Assembly: GCF_000185725.2 (NCBI RefSeq)
Contig: NZ_KI391953.1
Coordinates: 1,542,750 to 1,606,749 of the forward strand
Source: Segniliparus rugosus ATCC BAA-974
GTDB lineage: Bacteria > Actinomycetota > Actinomycetes > Mycobacteriales > Mycobacteriaceae
DNA: 64,000 nt
Direction: 5' to 3'
Below are positions 8,501 through 16,651 of this stretch, one piece after another. How positions within the stretch are numbered: the first letter of the stretch is position 1; each line of letters opens with the position of its first letter. The notes below the pieces were generated by a model. The model was not told where the DNA came from, made no database searches, and saw only the letters and a list, made by a program, of their open reading frames with translations. The position numbers were made by a program, and so were the translations under genes.

Positions 8501-9178
8501 TCAGGCGAACGCGGGAGCCGCGAGGGCGAGCCTGCTCCGGCGCAGCGAACGCTGCCAGACCAGCCACCCCCAGATCGCGAAGACGAGGAAGACGACCGTG
8601 AGCATGGCGGTGAGGTGCAGGCCCTTGTAGATATACAAAGGGATGTAGACGAAGTCGACGGCCACCCACAAAGGCCAGGTCTCGATGTACTTGCGCACCT
8701 GCGCCCACATGGCGATGATCGAGAAGACCGAGGTGAACGCGTCGAGGAATGGCGCGGAGTCGTGCAGACGGACCAGGACGGCCCAGAGCCACCAGGTGCC
8801 GAAGGCCAGCGCGAGCGCTTGCAGATGCCATTCCCACTGCGGCGTGCGGGTCACCGGGTGGTCGGTCTTCCTGGCGCTGTCGCCTTTGATCCAATGCCAC
8901 AGGCCGATCGCGCCGAGCACGGCGTAGCCGATCTGCAACGACATGTCGGCGTACAGGTGGGCGGTGAAGAAGAGGGGGATCCAGACCACGTTGTTGGCGA
9001 TGGAGTACGGCCAGCACCACGGCGACTCGACCGCCGCGTACCCGGTGCTCGCGACGCCAAGGACGAAGCCGATCACCTCGGCCCAGGAGGTGGGCTGGTC
9101 GCCGAACACCCGGAACGCGGAGCTGTCGAGCCAGTGTTTGAGCTCGACGAGCTGCTGGAAGAGGTCGGAGAGAACCAT
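8501..9178 (-). CDS. pnuC: Nicotinamide riboside transporter PnuC
   Basis: A 225-residue membrane protein with about seven hydrophobic helices and the PnuC family pattern: AVESPWCWPYSIANNVVWIPLFF near residues 48-70, GLWHWIKG in the middle, and WPLWVAVDFVYIPLYIYKG near 165-185. PnuC facilitates uptake of nicotinamide riboside for NAD synthesis. A TTG six bases further upstream is in frame, but the TAAGCT element lies exactly 6 bases before ATG 9178, so a leaderless transcript starting there is the better reading. No NadR-like kinase is present in the window, so the intracellular trapping enzyme must be elsewhere. Confidence 0.85.
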   Translation of the reverse strand: MVLSDLFQQLVELKHWLDSSAFRVFGDQPTSWAEVIGFVLGVASTGYAAVESPWCWPYSIANNVVWIPLFFTAHLYADMSLQIGYAVLGAIGLWHWIKGDSARKTDHPVTRTPQWEWHLQALALAFGTWWLWAVLVRLHDSAPFLDAFTSVFSIIAMWAQVRKYIETWPLWVAVDFVYIPLYIYKGLHLTAMLTVVFLVFAIWGWLVWQRSLRRSRLALAAPAFA

Positions 9179-9184
9179 GGGCAA

Positions 9185-9190
9185 AGCTTA
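9185..9190 (-). promoter_or_regulatory. -10 element of a leaderless transcript (pnuC)
   Basis: On the minus strand TAAGCT lies 6 bases before ATG 9178. No ribosome site is present. Confidence 0.6.
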
Positions 9191-9269
9191 GGGCGAGGCG
9201 CGGGAAGCGGAGAACGCCCGATCCCGATAGTGTCGCAGATCTCATCCGACGGGCGCTGCTCTTCTCGGG

Positions 9270-9275
9270 TACCCT
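9270..9275 (+). promoter_or_regulatory. -10 element of a leaderless transcript (small HTH-like gene)
   Basis: TACCCT lies 6 bases before ATG 9282; no Shine-Dalgarno site intervenes. Confidence 0.55.
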
Positions 9276-9281
9276 CAGAAC

Positions 9282-9605
9282 ATGGCAACGAGATTTGAGA
9301 AATACCTCGAGGACATCGACGCGCGCAACGCGGAGATCGCGGAGGACGACGAGCCGCAGGAGCAGGAGTTCAAGGAGACCGGCAACTTCGTCGCCGACCT
9401 CAAAGAGGGCATCAGGATGATGAAGGCCGGGGAGAAGATGGTGCGCAGCGCGGCGGAGAAGGCTGTCGGCAGCGGCATCACCTGGGGGCAGATCGGCGGC
9501 CTGCTCGGCTTGCCGGGCGAAGTGGCCCGCCAGCGCTACGGGCACACGCCGAACCCTGGCAATGTGGCGCTCGGCAGCGGCATCCCGGACGCCTACAAGA
9601 TGTGA
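9282..9605 (+). CDS. Small protein with HTH-like C-terminal half
   Basis: A 107-residue hypothetical. The N-terminal half is acidic and probably helical (about 1-35). Residues about 65-95 read GSGITWGQIGGLLGLPGEVARQRYG, which resembles the short actinobacterial helix-turn-helix pattern 'W-x-x-IG-x-x-LG-x-s-x-x-A-x-x-R-(Y/F/W)' found in many small proteins thought to bind DNA. Start supported by a leaderless -10 element. Neighbours are divergent pnuC and co-directional S53 peptidase with its own promoter, so it seems to be a single-gene unit. DNA binding is inferred from pattern only. Confidence 0.6.
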   Translation: MATRFEKYLEDIDARNAEIAEDDEPQEQEFKETGNFVADLKEGIRMMKAGEKMVRSAAEKAVGSGITWGQIGGLLGLPGEVARQRYGHTPNPGNVALGSGIPDAYKM

Positions 9606-9644
9606 GACCGCTCGGGGTCGACGGCATGTGTCAGAGGATTTCGC

Positions 9645-9650
9645 TAGCCT
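9645..9650 (+). promoter_or_regulatory. -10 element of a leaderless transcript (S53 peptidase)
   Basis: TAGCCT lies 6 bases before ATG 9657. A GGAG at 9651-9654 is too close to the start to be a good ribosome site, so the leaderless reading is preferred. Confidence 0.5.
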
Positions 9651-9656
9651 GGAGAC

Positions 9657-11342
9657 ATGTCCGCAAAGAGCCACGTCCCGCTTCGCGGTAGCGAGCGTCC
9701 CGAGCTACACAGTCTGATCGCGGCCGCGCCGGTTCCCGACGACGAGCGGGTCGACGCGACCGTCGTGCTTCGTCGTCGGGCGGAGCTGCCCGAGAGTTTC
9801 GTCCGGGGCACGCAGACCTTGACCGGCGCTGAGCTGGCCGAGCGCTATGGCGCAGATCCCGCCGATGTCGCTCGAGTCGCCGACGTGCTCGGCCGTTTCG
9901 GAGTCGACGTTTCCAGCGTCGACGCTCGTTCGCGCAGAATCCGGGTTGAGGGGAATGCCCGTGCGATGCGCGAGGCGTTCGGCTGCGCGTTGTTCGTCTC
10001 CGCGCAATCGGCCCAAGGCGCTGCGGCCGGGCCGAGGCATCGGTACCGGACGGGGCAGCTCCAGGTGCCTGCGGAGCTCGACGGGATCGTGACCGCTGTG
10101 CTGGGCCTGGACAACCGCCCGCAGGCAGAGGCTCGGCTGCGGTTCGTCCCTGCCCAGGCGCGCTCGACTTCCTACACGCCGTTGCAGCTCGTCAAGACTT
10201 ATAACTTTCCAGCTCAGGCGACCGGCGCTGGCCAACGGCTGGCGATCGTCGAACTCGGCGGGGGCTACTCCGACGAGGAGCTGCGCCGGTATTTCGCCGG
10301 GCTCGGCGTCAGCGCGCCGCACGTCACGGCGGTGTCGGTGGACGGAGCGAGGAACGCTCCTGAGGGCGACCCGAACGGCGCGGACGGGGAGGTGGTCCTC
10401 GACGTGGAAATCGCTGGGGCCATGGCGAACGGAGCCGAGATCCTTGTCTATTTCGCGCCGAACTCCGACCGGGGCTTCCTCGACGCGGTGAGCGAGGCGG
10501 CGCATGCGAATCCGGCTCCGACCGCGATGAGCATCAGCTGGGGCTCGCCCGAGAGCGCATGGACTCCCCAAGCCCGCGAGGCGATGAACCAGGCGTTCGC
10601 CGACGCCGCCGCGCTCGGGGTGACGGTGACCGCGGCCGCGGGGGACGCGGGGAGTTCGGACGGCGGCCCGCGCAATCGGCCGGAGACCGACTTTCCTGCG
10701 TCGAGCCCGTATGTGCTGGCCTGCGGCGGCACGCGGCTGGTGGCCGAAGCCGACACGGGTTCGGTCATTTCCGAGACTGTGTGGAACGCGGGCCCGGCAG
10801 GCGGGGCGACAGGCGGCGGAGTGAGCCGCGTTTTCGCGGAGCCGCAGTGGCAGACACATGTGCAGGTGCCGGGCGAAGGCCGGGGCGTCCCTGACGTCGC
10901 GGCGGTGGCGGACCCGGCGACAGGGTACGAGGTCGTGGTGGACGGGCGGCCCATGGTGGTGGGCGGGACCAGCGCGGTCGCTCCGCTGTGGGCGGCGTTG
11001 GCCTGCCGTCTCGCGCAAGCGCTCGGGCGTCCGCTCGGCCTCTTGCAGCCGCTCGTCTATCCGCAGGCGGCGGGAACGGAGCAGTTCCCTGGCTTCCGGG
11101 ATATCACAGAGGGCAACAACGGAGCGTATTCGGCAGGACCCGGCTGGGACGCGTGCACAGGGCTCGGCGTGCCCGACGGCCAGGCTTTGCTCGACTATCT
11201 GCGTCCTCAGCTCCGCCCGGCGGGCCAACCGGCGGCGCGGGCGGGGGAGCGGTCCGCCGTGGACCCGGAGGACTGGCGGGCGGAGCAGGGGGCGTCGCGG
11301 GACGGCGACCTGAGGCGGGAACGCCCTCCGCACTGGGGATGA
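9657..11342 (+). CDS. S53 family serine-carboxyl peptidase (kumamolisin/sedolisin type)
   Basis: A 561-residue S53 peptidase with its inhibitory prodomain (about residues 20-160, including VVLRRRAELP and the MREAFGCAL segment) and catalytic domain (about 170-520). Predicted catalytic residues: Glu245 and Asp249 in GEVVLDVE, Asp330 in AAGDAGSSDG (oxyanion), Ser439 in GGTSAVAP. The calcium site is FRDITEGNNG...GPGWDACTGLG near 480-505. S53 enzymes are acid-active endopeptidases that mature by removing the prodomain. No N-terminal signal peptide or membrane segment is visible, as in kumamolisin, so the export route is unclear. A Pro/Ala/Arg/Glu-rich tail follows the catalytic core. Confidence 0.9.
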   Translation: MSAKSHVPLRGSERPELHSLIAAAPVPDDERVDATVVLRRRAELPESFVRGTQTLTGAELAERYGADPADVARVADVLGRFGVDVSSVDARSRRIRVEGNARAMREAFGCALFVSAQSAQGAAAGPRHRYRTGQLQVPAELDGIVTAVLGLDNRPQAEARLRFVPAQARSTSYTPLQLVKTYNFPAQATGAGQRLAIVELGGGYSDEELRRYFAGLGVSAPHVTAVSVDGARNAPEGDPNGADGEVVLDVEIAGAMANGAEILVYFAPNSDRGFLDAVSEAAHANPAPTAMSISWGSPESAWTPQAREAMNQAFADAAALGVTVTAAAGDAGSSDGGPRNRPETDFPASSPYVLACGGTRLVAEADTGSVISETVWNAGPAGGATGGGVSRVFAEPQWQTHVQVPGEGRGVPDVAAVADPATGYEVVVDGRPMVVGGTSAVAPLWAALACRLAQALGRPLGLLQPLVYPQAAGTEQFPGFRDITEGNNGAYSAGPGWDACTGLGVPDGQALLDYLRPQLRPAGQPAARAGERSAVDPEDWRAEQGASRDGDLRRERPPHWG

Positions 11343-11474
11343 GCGAGCAGCAGACGTTTTTGATCGCGATTTGATCACGGTCCTTCTCATCGGGAAGTTT
11401 CCTGCGGGCAAGATCGTTCTCTTCAGAGAAGCCAAAGAATTCTGAAACCGGGGCGTTCGAGGGCTCGAAGTAGT

Positions 11475-11480
11475 TAGGAT
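11475..11480 (+). promoter_or_regulatory. Possible -10 element for the small secreted protein
   Basis: TAGGAT in an AT-richer intergenic stretch. It would give a leader of about 20-25 bases containing GGGAAGGG before ATG 11509. The remaining intergenic bases 11343-11474 show nothing else. Confidence 0.35.
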
Positions 11481-11508
11481 TCACTAGCTAAGTAGATGGG
11501 AAGGGCCT

Positions 11509-11814
11509 ATGAACAGGGGTGTGCGCAAGGCCGTGTTGGGCCTTGTCGGATTCGGCTCGCTCTCCCTCGGCCTGGGCGCTGCGCCGGTCGCGTCCGCTGC
11601 GCCGACGATCGCATCGCCTCCCGCCTCGCATGTCGCCGCGCTGGAAGCCCACCGTTGGAAGGCGCAGTGCTGGTGGATCGACGACCGCAGGGCGGACAAC
11701 CGTCGATGGGGCACGGCCCGAGGGACGGGCAAGTCTCGCAGCAGGGCGTTGCGAGACGCCCGTGCCGATGTGCCGAACGGCGCGTTCGTCCATCACTGCG
11801 ACTCGAGCCGCTGA
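11509..11814 (+). CDS. Small secreted protein, unknown function
   Basis: A 101-residue product with an evident signal peptide (residues 1-31: basic MNRGVRK, a hydrophobic core LGLVGFGSLSLGLGAAPV, probable cleavage after ASA). The mature part is about 70 residues, rich in Arg, Trp and Ala, with two cysteines (QCWW and HHCDS) that could form one disulfide. GGGAAGGG a few bases before the ATG serves as ribosome site. No family recognised; similar small secreted proteins are common in mycolic-acid bacteria. Confidence 0.6.
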   Translation: MNRGVRKAVLGLVGFGSLSLGLGAAPVASAAPTIASPPASHVAALEAHRWKAQCWWIDDRRADNRRWGTARGTGKSRSRALRDARADVPNGAFVHHCDSSR

Positions 11815-11863
11815 CTCCGGGTCCGGGCGGCGCTGCGCGTCGGCCGTCGTCGAGCGGACGTCG

Positions 11864-12779
11864 CTAGAGCTCGGGAACGGGCAGGTGCTCGTGGAGGAAC
11901 GCGACATAGTCCTCGACGGCTTGTTCAAACGCAGCTCCGTTGTAGATCTCGAAATGGCCGAACGGGTACCGTTTGACGGTCGCGCGAGGAGCTTGCGCGG
12001 CGAAACGGAGAGTCGGCACGGGCGGGGCGACCGAGTCCCGCTCGCAGACTGCGAACAGGACAGGCGGGGCGACTTTCGAGGCTGCGCGGCCAGGCGACCA
12101 GAGCGCGATGGCCGCTGCGGACCGGGCGGAGACAGCGTTGGCGAAGGCGAAATCCTCGGGCACGAGCCCGAGGTAACCGTCCTTCGCGTCGGGGCGGTTC
12201 ATGAGCGCGGCAGAGCCGGTCTCGCCTGCGAGCGGGACGGAGGACCGGGGCGTTGCGCCGCGCGGCGGCGAGCAGGTCGAAGGCGGCGCTTGCGGCCACC
12301 CGGACCACGCCGGGCGGGCGCACCGTCAAGAGCGAGGCCAGTCCGCTGGTGAACGGGCATTGGGCGATCACGGCGGCGAGCGAGGGGTCTTTCGCGGCGA
12401 GCGCGATGACGTGCCCGCCGCCGAAAGACGTGCCGAAGACGGCGATCTTGCGCGGATCGGCCCCCGGAGCCGAGCGCGCGTAGCGCACGGCGGCCTGCCA
12501 GTCCTCTTGCTGCCTGCGGACCGAGAGCAGCTGCCTCGGCTCGCCGCTGGACTCCCCGAAATGCCGGTAGTCGAAGGTCATCGCCAGATACCCGGCTCGG
12601 GCGAAGCGCCGGGCATAGGCGGGCAGTCGCATTTGACGGACCGCCCCGAGGCCATGGCCGAGCACGACGATCGGACGCAAGGGGAGAAACGAGTCGGGAC
12701 CGTCCGGACGGAAGAGCGATCCCGCGCAGGAGCCTCGGCCCGAGGCGAACCGGACCTCCGTCTCGATGACCGCGCCCAC
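11864..12779 (-). pseudogene. Frameshifted alpha/beta-hydrolase (two frames)
   Basis: The N-terminal part (GTG 12779, reading MGAVIETEVRFASGRGS) runs in one frame and contains the nucleophile elbow FGTSFGGGH (Ser118). The C-terminal part, with LFAVCERDSVAPP (acid Asp) and PFGHFEIY (catalytic His), runs in the frame that ends at 11864. Read backwards from MNRPDAKDGYLGLVP, the second frame continues as SSVPLAGETGSAALM, which suits this hydrolase family, whereas the first frame turns into Arg-rich nonsense at about 12255-12235. The break is therefore a one-base insertion (or two-base loss) near 12235-12260, in a C-rich run. It could be a true pseudogene or a sequencing error. The gene follows dedA by 2 bases and is presumably in its operon. 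Confidence 0.75.
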
Positions 12780-12781
12780 GG

Positions 12782-13438
12782 CTAGACCTCCGAGGACGTG
12801 TCCGCCGATACGAGTGCTTTGCGCTTCGCGCGGACTCGGACGATCTCACGGACCAGGAAGTACAGCAACAGCGCGACCACGACCACGGTGATCACGTTGG
12901 ACACCCGGCTCAAGTACTTCTCGACGTTTTGGCCGATGAGATAGCCGAGCGCCGCGACGACCACGGCCCAGACGATGCCGCCCGCCGCGTTGGCCGGAGC
13001 GTAGACGCGAAGACGCATGCCCGACATGCCCGCGAGGCCGGGGACGAACGCGCGCAGCGCGGCGGCCCAGCGGCCGAAGAACACGGTGAGCGCGCCCCGT
13101 TTGCGCAACGCGGCCCGGGCCCTCTCGATGTGATCGGGTTTCACGATCCGTTTCGGCAGTTTGTCCAGGAGCGATTGGCCCCAGCGTTTGCCCACCTCGA
13201 AACCGATGAAGTCTCCGATGATCGCCCCGAGGATCCCGGCGACGATCACCGCCCACAGGGGCAGCTGGCCTTTGCTCGCGCCGATGGCGGCGAGCAGCAG
13301 GACGATCTCCCCCGGAATCACCACGCCGAGGAAGACCGACGCCTCGAGCGCAGGCAGGAGGAAGGCCATCACAAGCAGCGCCCACGGGGGAAGGCCCTGG
13401 AGCGTTTCGACGATCATATGGATGATGTGCCCGACCAC
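12782..13438 (-). CDS. DedA family membrane protein
   Basis: A 218-residue DedA/SNARE-associated-family protein. Family features: LPALEASVFLGVVIPGEIVL near residues 28-48, the GxxxGD segment GAIIGDFIGFEVGKRWG (about 70-87), and the later FGRWAAALRAFVPGLAGMSGM (about 120-140) with conserved Arg and Pro. DedA proteins are implicated in lipid scrambling or undecaprenyl-phosphate recycling and proton-motive-force maintenance (family knowledge). GTG 13438 is preceded at 6 bases by a TAGACT element, so the transcript is probably leaderless. The frameshifted hydrolase gene follows directly. Confidence 0.85.
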   Translation of the reverse strand: MVGHIIHMIVETLQGLPPWALLVMAFLLPALEASVFLGVVIPGEIVLLLAAIGASKGQLPLWAVIVAGILGAIIGDFIGFEVGKRWGQSLLDKLPKRIVKPDHIERARAALRKRGALTVFFGRWAAALRAFVPGLAGMSGMRLRVYAPANAAGGIVWAVVVAALGYLIGQNVEKYLSRVSNVITVVVVALLLYFLVREIVRVRAKRKALVSADTSSEV

Positions 13439-13444
13439 CGCAAC

Positions 13445-13450
13445 AGTCTA
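13445..13450 (-). promoter_or_regulatory. -10 element of a leaderless transcript (dedA)
   Basis: Minus-strand TAGACT sits 6 bases before GTG 13438, with no ribosome site. Confidence 0.6.
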
Positions 13451-13501
13451 CGGCTTCGCGCCGATCGTCAGCCACGGCGTCCCGCGCGCGGCAGGCCCGG
13501 A

Positions 13502-14116
13502 TTAGTTCTCCGGCTCGGCGGAAGGGGCGGGCGCTGGTTGCGGGACGTCCCAGAAGAGGACCGGGGCGAACCGCTCCACGGAACCGGCGTAGAAGCCGAG
13601 GGCGAGGATCGTCCCTCGGTCGGCCATGAAACGGACTTTCCCGGTGATCCGGTCGCCGACTTTGACGTAATGGAGCATGGCGGGGAGCGAGTCGGCGGAG
13701 CCGGAGTACTGAGGGTAGTAGTACTGGAAGGGCAGGTCGCCGTAGAAAGCGCGGAAATTGAATGTGCCGGGGAGGAAGACCTCGGGGCTCTGGCCGGAGA
13801 TCACATGCACGGCGATCTGCGCCTCCCAGAGCTTGCCGCCGGTGGGCGTGGTGATGAACCCGGGGACCGGCGCGCACGCGAGGGCGGCGACTTCGACCTT
13901 CACCCCCTGCGTGGTGAACGTGACCCCGTAGCCCAATGGGCGGTGCCCGTTGTCCTCCCCCGAGTCCTCTTCGTCGCTTTGGCTCTCCGAACCGCCGTCC
14001 GTTTGGCCGGTGTCGTCGTCATCGTCGGGATCCGCGAAGGCGCGCCCGGCGGGGAGCGCGAGCAGGGCCAGCGGGCTGAGAGCGAGCGTCCGAAGGGCGG
14101 CGCGGCGTTCGAGCAT
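13502..14116 (-). CDS. Exported protein with Ig-like (MPT63/DUF4352-like) domain
   Basis: A 204-residue product with an N-terminal export signal (MLERRAALRTLALSPLALLAL..., cleavage probably after AFA, residue about 28). The twin arginine at residues 4-5 would allow Tat export. An acidic linker (DPDDDDDTGQ ... DEEDSGEDN, about 29-57) precedes a beta-rich domain (about 60-195) with pattern VTFTTQGVKVEVAALACAP and LWEAQIAVHVISGQSPEVFLPG. This resembles the immunoglobulin-like fold of MPT63/DUF4352 secreted proteins; the fold assignment is inference. The very acidic linker is unusual. Confidence 0.55.
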   Translation of the reverse strand: MLERRAALRTLALSPLALLALPAGRAFADPDDDDDTGQTDGGSESQSDEEDSGEDNGHRPLGYGVTFTTQGVKVEVAALACAPVPGFITTPTGGKLWEAQIAVHVISGQSPEVFLPGTFNFRAFYGDLPFQYYYPQYSGSADSLPAMLHYVKVGDRITGKVRFMADRGTILALGFYAGSVERFAPVLFWDVPQPAPAPSAEPEN

Positions 14117-14122
14117 GCGGAG

Positions 14123-14128
14123 AGTCTA
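14123..14128 (-). promoter_or_regulatory. -10 element of a leaderless transcript (exported Ig-like protein)
   Basis: Minus-strand TAGACT sits 6 bases before ATG 14116. Confidence 0.55.
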
Positions 14129-14160
14129 CTGGAGCGGACGGAAGCGCTGTGTTCGCGGTC

Positions 14161-15120
14161 TCAGCCGCGCCCGGGCCGCTCGTCCGGGTCGCGGGGACCG
14201 TCGGCGAGCGCGTTGAGGGTGTCGAAGAAGGCCCCCTCGACATGGACGGCGATGTCGCCGTCCTCGTTTTGGGTGGTGAGTTGTTGGTAGACACCGTCTT
14301 TCCAATAAAAGACCTCAGGGCTGACCGGTTTCGCGGCTTGCTCGTGCCATTCCCGCGAGAGATGGGCCAGGATGTTCAGCGAGGTGGCTGTCTCGCCCGC
14401 GTCGCGGGGCAGGTGCAGCAGCACGATCTGCTGGAGGGGGACGGCGAAGACGACGCCGTGCTCGGCGGCCCTGCCGTCGAGCAGCGCGGGGAAGTCGAGC
14501 GCCTTCGCCGCGGTGAAGAAGGAATCGCTCCGGAAGAGTTCGATCTGCGCGCCGTCCTGTTCGAGCACGTCGTGGCTCTGCGTCGGCTCTGCGGCGGTGT
14601 TCGCCAGCGCCGAGGCCCACACAGCTTCGAGGTCTCTACCCTTCAGGTGCAGGTCCGCGAGGGTGATCACGGTTTCTGGGAGGTCGTGGCAGAGCACGAT
14701 CAGCGGGGAGGTCCCGGCGCGGTCGGGGACGAGCGCGCGGGCGTATCGGTACGACTGGGCGGAGCCGTCCTGGGCGTTGAGGGCGTTCAGAGCGTCGGGG
14801 CCGACGAGCCGGGCGCGGGTGAGCCGCAAAAACTCCGCGTCGGGGAGCTGGGCCGATTCCAAAGCGCTCGGCGCGGCCATGACCCTGGCGTAGTGCGCGA
14901 CGACGCTCGGCCATTCCGAGCGCTCGACCCTGGCGCAGGCGTGGGCGACGTCGGCGAGGAAGAACAGCCCGCCGTCGTCGAGGACGAGCGCGGAAGGCTC
15001 GATCCGCACCGTCCGCTTGCCCATTTCGGCGAGCGCCTCCACGGCGATCGAGCGGATCTCGTCAAGGTCCGCCTCTTCCATCCCTTCGGGGAGTCCGAGC
15101 TCCGCTTCGCTTGTGCTCAC
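14161..15120 (-). CDS. DUF1444-like (YtpQ-type) protein
   Basis: A 319-residue cytoplasmic protein with no signal or membrane segment. The order of motifs resembles Bacillus YtpQ (DUF1444): a helical segment before ADLHLKGRDLEAVWASALANT, the stretch ELFRSDSFFTAAKAL, a strand VVFAVPLQQIVLLHLPRD, and near the end SREWHEQAAKPVSPEVFYWKDG. The similarity is weak and read by eye. Function of that family is unknown. GTG 15120 is preceded by TAGGCT at 6 bases. The gene is divergent from the PLP enzyme, the two starts being 35 bases apart. Confidence 0.5.
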   Translation of the reverse strand: MSTSEAELGLPEGMEEADLDEIRSIAVEALAEMGKRTVRIEPSALVLDDGGLFFLADVAHACARVERSEWPSVVAHYARVMAAPSALESAQLPDAEFLRLTRARLVGPDALNALNAQDGSAQSYRYARALVPDRAGTSPLIVLCHDLPETVITLADLHLKGRDLEAVWASALANTAAEPTQSHDVLEQDGAQIELFRSDSFFTAAKALDFPALLDGRAAEHGVVFAVPLQQIVLLHLPRDAGETATSLNILAHLSREWHEQAAKPVSPEVFYWKDGVYQQLTTQNEDGDIAVHVEGAFFDTLNALADGPRDPDERPGRG

Positions 15121-15126
15121 ACGTCG

Positions 15127-15132
15127 AGCCTA
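15127..15132 (-). promoter_or_regulatory. -10 element of a leaderless transcript (DUF1444-like gene)
   Basis: Minus-strand TAGGCT sits 6 bases before GTG 15120. Together with TACGCT at 15143 it forms a very compact divergent promoter pair. Confidence 0.55.
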
Positions 15133-15142
15133 CTGGCCCCTC

Positions 15143-15148
15143 TACGCT
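15143..15148 (+). promoter_or_regulatory. -10 element of a leaderless transcript (PLP-dependent lyase)
   Basis: TACGCT sits 7 bases before ATG 15156. An AGGAGG at 15149-15154 is only one base from the ATG, too close for normal ribosome binding. Confidence 0.5.
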
Positions 15149-15155
15149 AGGAGGC

Positions 15156-16277
15156 ATGAGCCGTCCCGATGAGCCTGGTCCGAACACCCGCTGCGTCCGC
15201 GCGACGAGCAGTCCCCACGCTCCGGGCGAGCCGCTGTCGCCCAGCCCGGTGTTCACGTCGACGTACCACGCGCTGCCGGTCGGGGAAGCAGGGGATTTCT
15301 ACGGCCGGAACTCGAATCCCACATGGCGGGCATTGGAGGCGGCGCTGGCCGGACTGGAGCGGGCAGAGCGCGCGCTGGTCTTCCCGACCGGCATGGGGGC
15401 GATCACCGCCACGCTGCGCGCGCTGTGCGTCGGCGGCACGCTCCTAGTCCCGTCGGACGGCTACTACCAGACTCGGGTGTACGCGGGGGAGCGGCTCGCA
15501 GCTTCCGGGGTCGAGGTGCGCGCGGAGCGCTGCGGGGCTTTTGTGGACGCGATCCGCGCGTTGGCCGGAGCCCCGCAGCCCCGAGTGGTTTTCGCCGAGA
15601 CCCCGGTGAATCCGACGCTCGACGTGCTCGATCTGCGCGCGGCGGCCGCCGCCGCGCGCGAGGCCGGGGCGATCTTGGTCGTGGATAACACGGCGGCGAC
15701 TCCGTTCGGGCAGGTTCCGCTCGATTTCGGCGCGGATCTCGTCGTTGCCGCCGCGACGAAAGGCTTGTGCGGCCATAGCGACATCACTCTGGGCTACGTG
15801 GCGGCCAATCGCGCCGACCTCGCCCAAGCAGTCGAGCGCGAGCGGACCGTCTCCGGGGCGACGACCGGCCCGTTCGAGGCATGGCTCGCGCACCGCAGCT
15901 TGGCCACCGCCGCGCTGCGCTTCGACCGCCAGTGCGCGAACGCGCAGGCGGTCGCCGAATTCCTCAGCGGAAAGCCGCAGGTGCGCTCGGTGCGTTACCC
16001 GGGTTTAGCCGCAGACCCCTCCCACGGGCTCGCGGCGCGGCAGATGGCCCGCTTCGGCAGCCTGGTTTCGATCGAACTCGCAAGCATCGCGGCGGCGCAG
16101 CAGTTCCTCGCCCGGAGCGCGCTTTTCGCAGAAGCGACGAGCTTCGGCGGCGTGCACAGCACCGCTGATCGGCGGGCGAGGTGGGGCGACGCGGTGCCGG
16201 AAGGCTTCTTGCGGCTCTCGATCGGCATCGAGGACGAACGAGACTTGCTCGCGGATCTCCGTCACTCGTTGGGGTGA
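15156..16277 (+). CDS. Cys/Met-metabolism PLP-dependent enzyme (cystathionine gamma-lyase/synthase family)
   Basis: A 373-residue fold-type I PLP enzyme of the transsulfuration family. Conserved parts: YGRNSNPTWRALEAALAGLE (about 49-68), the PLP-phosphate region FPTGMGAITA (76-85), DNTAATPFGQVPLDFGADLV (about 177-196), and the Schiff-base lysine Lys202 in AATKGLCGHSDITLG. It acts on cystathionine, homocysteine or a similar thiol amino acid; the exact reaction cannot be told from sequence alone. ATG 15156 is chosen over an in-frame ATG upstream because that one would overlap the divergent gene's promoter. It is convergent with the Excalibur gene that follows. Confidence 0.8.
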   Translation: MSRPDEPGPNTRCVRATSSPHAPGEPLSPSPVFTSTYHALPVGEAGDFYGRNSNPTWRALEAALAGLERAERALVFPTGMGAITATLRALCVGGTLLVPSDGYYQTRVYAGERLAASGVEVRAERCGAFVDAIRALAGAPQPRVVFAETPVNPTLDVLDLRAAAAAAREAGAILVVDNTAATPFGQVPLDFGADLVVAAATKGLCGHSDITLGYVAANRADLAQAVERERTVSGATTGPFEAWLAHRSLATAALRFDRQCANAQAVAEFLSGKPQVRSVRYPGLAADPSHGLAARQMARFGSLVSIELASIAAAQQFLARSALFAEATSFGGVHSTADRRARWGDAVPEGFLRLSIGIEDERDLLADLRHSLG

Positions 16278-16284
16278 GCGACGG

Positions 16285-16593
16285 CTACGTGCACTCGATG
16301 CCGCTGTTGGTGGGGTCGAGCGCAGGGTTGTAGCCGAGATCGCCCCGTTTGATGGGAATTTCCCCTCGGGCTCGGGCTTCGGCGCAGTTTTTCCAGCCGC
16401 CGACCGGGAAGAGCTTCCCGTACGGTCCTTTCACCCAGAGCGGTCCAGGGGGAGCCGCGTTCTGCGCATGGCCTGCGGCGGCCGAGGGATCCGGCGAAGG
16501 CTGGCTGTCGTCGGCGGCCGCGAGCGGGGCCGCAGGGGCAAAGAGCGCTCCCACAAACCCGAGCAGGCAAACTCCTCGTGCCGGTCTCCTCAT
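16285..16593 (-). CDS. Secreted Excalibur-domain protein
   Basis: A 102-residue product. The start is taken at MRRPARGVCLLGF, which gives a standard signal peptide (hydrophobic core VCLLGFVGALFAPAAPLA, cleavage near AAA-DD). The mature C-terminus is an Excalibur domain: WKNCAEARARGEIPIKRGDLGYNPALDPTNSGIECT. This carries the two conserved cysteines and an aspartate/asparagine loop (DPTNSG) in place of the calcium-binding DxDxDG. Excalibur domains are small extracellular calcium-binding modules with one disulfide. The loop is degenerate, so calcium binding is uncertain. A paralogue follows upstream (16652-17017). Confidence 0.75.
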   Translation of the reverse strand: MRRPARGVCLLGFVGALFAPAAPLAAADDSQPSPDPSAAAGHAQNAAPPGPLWVKGPYGKLFPVGGWKNCAEARARGEIPIKRGDLGYNPALDPTNSGIECT

Positions 16594-16651
16594 TGCGTAC
16601 ACCTCAATCTGCTTCAGACGAACGGTCTCGGTATGTGTTGTACAAATCACT

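Noticed and set aside
15111-15155. Start of the PLP enzyme at 15111
   Set aside because: It would overlap the start of the divergent gene and both -10 elements; ATG 15156 follows TACGCT by 7 bases.
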